DNA of 64,000 nt from Cheiracanthium punctorium (taxonomy: Eukaryota > Arthropoda > Arachnida > Araneae > Cheiracanthiidae): positions 310,001-374,000 of the forward strand of contig JAWZYV010012283.1 of NCBI GenBank assembly GCA_038373885.1, written 5' to 3'. The position numbers and the translations under genes are program-made. Under the pieces are notes generated by a model that saw only the letters and a program-made list of their open reading frames with translations, was not told the DNA's origin and searched no databases. Shown one piece after another: positions 57,745 through 64,000 of this stretch; position 1 is the stretch's first letter; the number at the start of each line of letters is the position of its first letter.

Positions 57745-58035
57745 TGTTAGCTCAACACACTAACGTAAACGTATTAAAGACAAAAGAAAACATTTATTTC
57801 TAACATAACGTACAGTGTTAACTTGAACTAATTCATACATATACCGTAACTTGAATTTTATACAACACACTACGTACTTTTCTTTTTCTCATAATTTTCT
57901 TATTTTTAAATACCATTGCTTATACGTTGCCACCAGTGAATTTGTATTACACTCTCAATATAATTAATCGTGCTCGTGTCAAAAATGTGTGATAATAAAA
58001 GAAATATTAGCATTAAGAAATGTGTAGTGTCTACA
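57745..58035 (-). repeat. gypsy 5' LTR
   Basis: Near-identical to 52515-52804. On minus the internal region begins after GCTAACA with ATTCAGAAGTGGGATAAAC, the expected place of the primer-binding site; I do not recognise the tRNA. Confidence 0.93.
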
Positions 58036-59849
58036 CCAATAAGAGTTGCAGCAGAAAAATATAATATAAAAAAGTCAACATTAGACATTGATTGTTTAGA
58101 CATTTAGCTGTTGCTAAGAAAAATATAAACTGTGGAAAAACTAGTTTTTTTGTTCCCAGGTCTATTCCTAATCAGGTATTTTCTTCTGAACAAGAATTAT
58201 CTTTGGTGGAATATCTGATTACCGCATCCAAAATGCATCATGTATTATCTACTACAGAAACCAGAAAAATGGCATATCAGTATGCAAATATGTTGAAACT
58301 TTCTATGCCTGCTAACTGGGTAACAAACTCTGAGGCTGGACCAGATTGGTTATATGGCTTTATGAGGCGAAATCCCTCCCTTTCAATTCATGCCTCTGTA
58401 TCAACAAGTCTGTCCAGGGCAACAAGCTTTAACCCTGTAAATGTTAATTTGTTTTACAAAAAATTAGCAGAAGTATATCTGCGTTTTAAATTTGCACCTC
58501 ATCAAATTTTTAATTGTGATGAGACAGGTTGTACTACTGTCTACAGACCACCAAATGTTATAGCAGGAAAAGGAATCAAGCAAGTAAGGCAGATAACTTC
58601 AGCAGAACGAGGAAAATTGGTGACTGTTTGCTGCTTCATAAATGTCTCTGGAACATCTATTCCCCTTGCTTTTGTTTTTCCCTGAGCAACTGTACCTGAT
58701 TTCCTATTAAATGAAGCTCCACCAGGAAGTCTTGGCTTAGCGCCCAAAACTGGTTGGATGGCAGGTGATAATTTTTATAAAGTAATGGGTCATTTTGTAA
58801 AACACTCAAACACTTCACTTGAAAATCCATCTCTTCTTTTATTGGACAACCACGAAAGCCATGTCACTGTAGCTACCATTCAGTATGCCAAAGACAATGG
58901 CATGATTTTGTTGACATTCCCTCCCCACTGCTCACATAGACTTCAACCACTAGATGTTAGTGTATATGGCCCATTTAAAAAGAAGTTTAATATTGCTTTT
59001 ATCAAATCCAGGGAAAACAGCTACTTACCATCAGATTCCAAGTTTAGGAAACAAAGCATTTGTTGAAGCTTTCAAACCTAAAAATATAGTTTCTGGGTTT
59101 TCTGCAACTGGCATTACCCATTGAATAGAAACACATTCAGCGATAAAGATTTCCTGTCATCATTTGTTACAGACCGCCTGAAGCCAGATTCTGAACTGAC
59201 AGAGTCTTCAACAGTGTTGCTGACATCTGTTACATTTGAAACAGATAATTCAAACACTGAGATAGAAACAACTAATCCTTCTACATATCTGCTTACACCT
59301 GAAGCAGTTTGCCCATACCCAAAAGCCCCTGCAAGAAAAGTATCCATATCAGGTAGAAAGCGGGGAAAGTGCAGGATACTTACAGATACACCGGAAAAAA
59401 TGGAAATTGAAAGGAACTTTGAAAAGCATTTTTAAGAAATGTTCGAAGAAACCAACTCAGAAAATACCTAAGAAGCAAAAGAGAAAAGACAGTGACACAG
59501 AAAACAGTGACATCATGTCCCTGCATGACTCATCAGAGGAAGAGAAACCCTATTTTAACATTAAACTGAATGATTTTGTATTGATACGATTTGTAAGGAA
59601 ACAATCTCCTAAATTTTTTCCTGCCATTGTTGATGAGATCAATTTGCCAGCCAAAGAAATCCATGTTAACTTCTTGAGAAAGAAAAATGACTGTTTGAAA
59701 TTTGTATACCCAGAAAAAGCAGATGGGTCTTGAGTTGACTTGGAGGATGTTGAAACTATTTTAACACCGTTAGATTATGAGTGTTTGACTGAGCGAGGAG
59801 AATCTTGTGTTATATTCTCTGATAATATTTCTGGATACAATATAGAATA

Positions 59850-60061
59850 GTGTATTGTTTTATTATTTTGAAATTAAGCAATAAATGTGAAGTTGATGGC
59901 ATGTAGAATTGCTTAATTAGTATGTCCCATTAGACCCCAGAGTTGAGGTCTGATGGGACAAAATTTCATTTCACAAATTAAGACTGTTTTCCTCTTAATA
60001 ATTAAACAATGACTTGAATTTTTCATCCAATCACAGAAAACAATTTGTATTAACTATCTGC

Positions 60062-60092
<31 letters not shown>

Positions 60093-60350
60093 AGGAATTT
60101 TGGGAATTGCACTTTTTACAGCATAAAATGTAGAATGTGTCCCATTAGCCCCCAGTCTCCCCTACATGGCTTGTTCCATTCGAGCAAGAGGGTTGTTTCT
60201 TTATCTGGAACCAAACTGGAGTGTAAACGTTTACTATATATTGTATCAGAATTTTCCAACTTGAGAAGACTGACTGTCAGATGAAATGTAAAGTCTGAGT
60301 ATTATGTTGGCGGCTGTAATCCATCTCGAGTGCTACAGCTTTCCTGGAAT
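59850..60350. other. no gene; Tigger right end, poly-A run, AT-rich
   Basis: 59850-60165 is the non-coding right part of the split Tigger, including a run of about 28 A at 60061-60088. 60166-60350 has nothing recognised. Confidence 0.5.
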
Positions 60351-60896
60351 TCACCTACTCAAATTTAGGGAGTATTTTCTGGACAAAACTGCTTGACACA
60401 TTTCATATAAGTATTTTTGGTCAGTACTGAGCTTGCTATAGCTATAGTCTATTTCTGGGAAGATGCAAGAAACTGCTTCAAAATTGACAAGCAGTAGTTC
60501 CTTGCAATATTTTAGCAACTTTCCTATCGGTCCCGAATACTCATGGGGACCAGTAGTTCCACCATCAAGGAAAATGAACAAGTGATGCAGAGGCAGTTCA
60601 TTCACATGAAGTTGCAGATTAACCACTGCAAAGGCCGTCCCACTTTATTTTGTAAGAAGACGATAGCACCGTTCTTTCTTCCAGCATTCGTGGCCGTGCC
60701 ATCACAACCAACAGCTAAAAGTTCGTCAAGACTTAATTCATTTTCAATGCAAAAATTACATATTGCTGTCGTTACTTATTTCCCCATTCCGGAAGCCAGC
60801 GTCTTGGTTCTAGAAGCCAGAATTTGGTTCTTCTATCATAGATATATGTTCTTCACATATAGTTCTATGGTATCTGTCTCTAACAATTTCCTGTGA
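60351..60896 (-). pseudogene. transposon-derived coding fragment of unknown superfamily
   Basis: On minus, about 60760-60600 reads LDELLAVGCDGTATNAGRKN then GAIVFLQNKVGRPLQW. After a shift near 60610 it reads NLQLHVNELPLHHLFIFLDG, TTGPHEYSGPIGKLLKYCKE and LLLVNFEAVSCIFPEID. The GCDGT...GRPLQW...NELPLRHLF...LDG.T.GP pattern is one I associate with repeated uncharacterised proteins in arthropod genomes, probably transposases. I cannot name the superfamily. Stops and at least one shift show it is decayed. Confidence 0.5.
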
Positions 60897-61428
60897 CAAA
60901 GTTTTGTCATTTCTGCTGTCAAAATATACACTTTTCAAGCCTCATCCCCATCCAGTTTGTGAATTTTGAAGGGAAACATGTTTTCAGTCGCTCTCTTCGG
61001 GAAGGGAAGAAATTGTCCATTGTTAGGTTTCTTCCACTATTGTATAAAATTTTGCACTTTGCAGAATTCTCACTTAGCAAAACTATTTTTACGTATGTCA
61101 GGTCTATGTATATTTAAGAACACAAAAAACTGTTCTCTCTATATAAATGGTCACTGCTAGTAGTCATAATAAAGCAAAACGAAAAGATTTGTTTCATTAA
61201 AACTCTGTTAAAATATTTATATAAAAAAAAAATTTACTCTCACAAACACTTTCATATATGAGAAGTTATGATTGAAATTGTATTAAAGATTTTGTGCCAT
61301 AAAATAATTTTTAATTTTGATAGTAGATTAATAGGTAAAAACAAAAATGAAAATTTCTACTTATCATAACAGTAAGTCTATAGTAATGTAATTATTATTT
61401 TACTGTATAATAATATTTTTATTTTTAG
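60897..61428. other. no gene; end of the GTPBP2 intron
   Basis: AT-rich, possibly containing more of the decayed fragment to the left on minus. Ends in the AATATTTTTATTTTTAG acceptor. Confidence 0.5.
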
Positions 61429-61616
61429 GACAAGGAGAGGCGATATATGCTATAGGTGTAGCTGATGGTGGAATGCTAATTGGTTTAAATAAAGATGAAA
61501 TGAAAGAATCTCTTCGAACTTTACATAGAATGGCAGAAAAATTGGGTGCTGATATAACATCCTTAAGAGAAAGAGTTGTGGAAGACATAAATGGTGAAAG
61601 AAAGACAGTAATAGAG
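61429..61616 (+). CDS. GTPBP2: GTP-binding protein 2 (GTPBP2), second coding exon
   Basis: The exon opens with GA, completing a GGA codon with the G at 27851, and reads QGEAIYAIGVADGGMLIGLN, KDEMKESLRTLHRMAEKLGA, DITSLRERVVEDINGERKTV and IE. Vertebrate GTPBP2 has the same order in this region (xGEAxYxIGVxDxGxLxGL, LxTLHRMAExxGADIT). The acceptor is ATTTTTAG at 61421-61428. The donor is GAG before GTGAAA at 61617, phase 0, and reading on gives a stop within three codons, confirming the exon end. This is the N-terminal region preceding the GTPase domain; the P-loop and later domains must lie beyond 64000. No stop or shift interrupts either exon, so the gene looks functional. Confidence 0.94.
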
Positions 61617-64000
61617 GTGAAATGATATTTTGTATCACTATTCCCCTACATGCCACCATCTTATTTTGTTCTAAATTTCTAAGTGTATGAAAATTATAAA
61701 TAAAAGGCCCATTCCTCTTCATATTTGTAAGTAGAAGCACTTACTTTAAATGAAATAGTACATGAACTTTATGTACAATGTCAGGGTTTCTACAAACCTG
61801 GAAAGTCACAGAAAATCAAAGTCAGGGAAATAGCAAAAAGATTAGGAAGATTCATGTAAGGGAGAGCGGTAATGAATGGGCCTTTTTTTTTTTTTTGGTA
61901 ATTTTTCCTAACTACTTTCATGAGCTAAAAATTACATGATGTTTGCCTTAACTATTTGGTCACATAAAACAAAAGTAATAATTTGAATAAAAATTGTTTA
62001 CAGAAAGAGATAATGAAAAAATTTAAAGAAAAAGTTAGACCTATTCAAACCACTCGCAGGGTTGAATGAGTCATTGCAGGTTATGAATGGGTCACTAAAT
62101 GAAATCTGAAAAAAAATTACAAAAAGACAAAATAGTAATTGTCATGTATATATCATGTATATATCTCTGCTATTCCTGGGTTCGTCGTTCTAAAGTCCAG
62201 TTGGTGTAGAAAGTTCTAGTAAAAAGTCCACTGGTCAGGATGGAACACAACTTTATTGCTTCTAGAACTTCGTAGAACAATCAGCTGTACAAAATTCACA
62301 AGCACAATTAAACAGTAATGTGCTTTTAACAGTCCGCTTAGATCAGAAGCTCTCATAAATGCTGTATTTCTCACACAAAATGAAACATTTTCACTGGCAA
62401 AAATTGAGTGAAAATATACGAGAGATAACACTAACAGTCTCTCAAGACTTAGTGGTCAAGAATTTACACACAGCACTTAAATTCAAAGCTTCATAAACTG
62501 CACATAACACCGCTTCTATCGCAGAGCAAAGCAAGCATACTCACTCACAGCTTGATCCACACTGAACTCTCGGAGCAGTGCACTGGTATTTATATAGGAG
62601 GCAGAAGCTGCGAGCAGCTTCCAGAAAAGTCTATTTCTCAAAGATTCTACATAAAGTGAAAATTTTTATTACGTCATAGAAGAGAAATGTTAGGTTTTTA
62701 TGTGTTTTTAATGCAGGAAAACCAATTTTTAGGCCCCATTGGGAAAATTGTGCAAAATGTCGCCAAATTTGGTGCGAAACTAAGTCCCTAAAAGTGAAGT
62801 GACCAAAGCCCTAGGACTAATATTTCTCTAGATTTCTAGAAACCCATAGGAAAACAATGGGGAAACCGAAACCTCCATATCTCCGGTTCTAGTTGACCGA
62901 TTTTGATGCAACAAAAAGCAAAATTGAACTATTTGAAGCATAGAATACAAATTTTAAACTATTTTAAGCTCCAGAACAGCGGGTTGCCCCGAAAATTTGT
63001 AACATTGCCCTCTTCCCAAGGACTACACGTCCCAGGCAGTACAATCCCCAGTTAGGAGGTCTCACAAATATCTACAGTGTATAACTATTAACAGGATGTT
63101 AGAAACATAATTCAAGCAAGTAATCAATAAACACAATAAGCAAATGCACAATAATGAATAAATAATGAAAATAATAAATAATTACACACTAATAAGTAAA
63201 GGTCAAGATTCGTGGTCGCCACTCGCCACGCGGCAACTCAGTTTAAGAAAGTGGCGATGAAAAAAATTCATTACATTCGCCACTTTTTATTTTATTAAAT
63301 TTATGTGTTTTGGTTTACAATTGCTGTTTCTTACTCTCTCCAAAATACATGGACAGAATTTACAATTCACTTGGAAAAAAGTATCCCCTCCCCTCACCCC
63401 TTTTCCATCATTCTATTGTGAATTTATTGACACTAATACCACGAAATCGCAGATGCAGCAGACACACCTGCAAACCGGATCGACTCACTTCAGTAGGAAT
63501 GCGCAGAATAGAAGACGTTCTTGCTTTTGCACTTTGCTTGGAACAATTCTTTCTCCTTTCTCCAACCACGTGCGTATATAAAAAAAATCCATATTTTATA
63601 AACAAAGCCACGTGGGACTTCCGGATTTTTAAAAGATAAAACCAGAAGTGATAAGACCCCGAGATAAAACCAAAAGTAAATATGGCTTGGTTCGCTTATT
63701 ACATTCAAATTAATTGTAGTCAAAGGTGCAGTGTTGCTGAATGAAGAATTCAAAGATAATGCTAGTGCTTTCATAGAACCTGTAGCGCAGCCAGAAATTT
63801 TTTTTAGCGGGGGTCCAAATTACTTGGACTCGGGGGGGGGGGGGGGGGGGAGAGATCAGACACCCCCCCCTAAAATGATCATGTTGCTGTTCACACGGCC
63901 CCCGTAAATGACACCCATTTAAGTGTTTGTAGGGGGGGGTGGGACTGGTAATCTGAGACAGGCACTCAGCACTCATCCCTCCCCCGGAAGAAATGTTTTG
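61617..64000. other. GTPBP2 intron (start); repeat fragments, no exon found
   Basis: 61780-61870 has AACCTGGAAAGTCACAG and AAGTCAGGGAAATAG motifs like those in the 19374-19693 MITE. 61881-61896 is a T run. A candidate LTR lies at 62205-62651. 63205-63290 repeats GTGGCGA/CGCCACT motifs. 63825-63935 has G and C runs. No further GTPBP2 exon is recognised. Confidence 0.45.
62205..62651 (-). repeat. candidate solo LTR on minus
   Basis: On minus it starts TGTAGAATC and ends TTTCTACA, giving TGTAGA/TCTACA ends. TATATAAATA at 62596-62587 and AATAAA at 62257-62252 are in the correct order, and the U3-R part is GC-richer than the surroundings. No coding region adjoins it and flanking 5-mers do not match, so the call is tentative. 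Confidence 0.4.

Larger units (their letters stand above)
52515..58035 (-). mobile_element. Ty3/gypsy retrotransposon with both LTRs and 4-bp target duplication
   Basis: LTRs are 52515-52804 and 57745-58035. CCAA is duplicated at 52511-52514 and 58036-58039. The interior on minus has gag, two zinc knuckles, protease, RT, RNase H and integrase in gypsy order. Length is 5521 bp. It interrupts the transposase at 52418-59849, so it is younger than that element. Confidence 0.95.
52418..59849 (+). pseudogene. CENP-B/pogo-type transposase, split at codon ~32 by a gypsy insertion
   Basis: MPKVKERKTDRKKISDDAMK begins the psq helix-turn-helix and is cut at 52514. It resumes at 58036 with IRVAAEKYNIKKSTL, completing the domain in frame after removal of the gypsy and one CCAA. 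A CENP-B-like part (ITASKMHHVLSTTETRKMAY) follows, then WLYGFMRRNPSLSI. The DDE residues are in IFNCDETGCTTV, LLLLDNHESHVTV and HRLQPLDVSVYGPFKKK. A shift occurs near 58105, a nonsense TGA at 58683-58685 (same frame either side) and shifts after about 59050 and 59420. The C-terminal region (SDKDFLSSFVTDRLKP, then a lysine-rich and Ser/Glu tail) ends near 59849. Domain order is complete. Confidence 0.85.
51775..60165 (+). mobile_element. Tigger/pogo-like element with GGGTCYAATGGGACA repeats, split by a gypsy element
   Basis: The left region (51775-51830) has GGGGTCCAATGGGACA, then GGGGTCTAATGGGACATG and its inverted TCCCATTAGACCCC. The right region has TCCCATTAGACCCCAGAG near 59926 and TGTCCCATTAGCCCCCAG near 60137. 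Read inward from the right this is CTGGGGGCTAATGGGACA, close to the left copy, so these are terminal and subterminal inverted repeats. Exact ends are uncertain by 10-30 bp. It carries a CENP-B/DDE-type transposase into which a complete gypsy element has inserted. Confidence 0.7.
27852..61428 (+). other. GTPBP2: GTPBP2 intron, 33.6 kb, filled with transposons
   Basis: Donor GTAAAA at 27852 and acceptor ATTTTTAG ending at 61428 join two exons with matching phase (1). The codon formed across the junction is GGA, giving REG-QGEAIYAIG as expected for the family. Nearly all of the intron is made of identified elements. Confidence 0.9.

Noticed and set aside
63303..63774. several overlapping 60-109-codon frames on both strands
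   Set aside because: No family signature; probably chance in a less AT-rich stretch, and no splice-site support as a GTPBP2 exon.

Overview
This window is AT-rich nuclear DNA from an animal, most likely an arthropod (the mix and density of Tigger, hAT, Tc1, piggyBac, copia, gypsy and Penelope elements would suit a chelicerate, but I cannot name the species). One host gene is supported: a GTPBP2-type GTPase gene on the + strand. Its first coding exon (27644-27851, ATG at 27659) and its next coding exon (61429-61616) are joined in phase across a 33,577-bp intron. Nearly everything else is transposable elements, their broken genes, MITEs and dispersed repeats. I see no operon, CRISPR array, rRNA, phage or defence-type system.

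Region by region. 1-1555: 3' part of a Tigger/pogo element whose transposase has a spliced intron carrying a hAT MITE. 2099-2895: dispersed repeat with a second copy at 50650-51440. 4368-6684: complete but decayed pogo/Tigger-like element with TA target duplications. 8160-11324: probable remains of a minus-strand LTR element. 12146-12896: Tigger-type MITE. 13907-15316: full-length Tc1/mariner element with one frameshift. 19256-21353: almost intact DUF659-type hAT transposase with a MITE in its BED finger and one nonsense codon. 23033-24790: AT-rich repeat with a second copy at 38014-40110.

The GTPBP2 intron (27852-61428) holds the most striking structure. A Tigger fragment (about 29640-37864) contains a piggyBac-type element at a TTAA (30374-36264). 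That contains a hAT element (31462-35529) with its own transposase. The hAT in turn contains a tRNA-like inverted block (32423-33094) and a hAT MITE (34854-35361). A Penelope-like GIY-YIG remnant framed by about 150-bp inverted repeats lies in the Tigger tail (36615-37593). Further on are two copia elements in opposite orientation (42486-47420 minus; 47946-50099 plus), then a second Tigger (about 51775-60165) split by a gypsy element with both LTRs (52515-58035). A transposon-derived coding fragment (60351-60896) lies just before the second exon.

The elements do not cooperate functionally. They record successive insertions, and target-site duplications plus recoverable reading frames give their relative order. 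The host exons are short and uninterrupted, with consensus splice sites.
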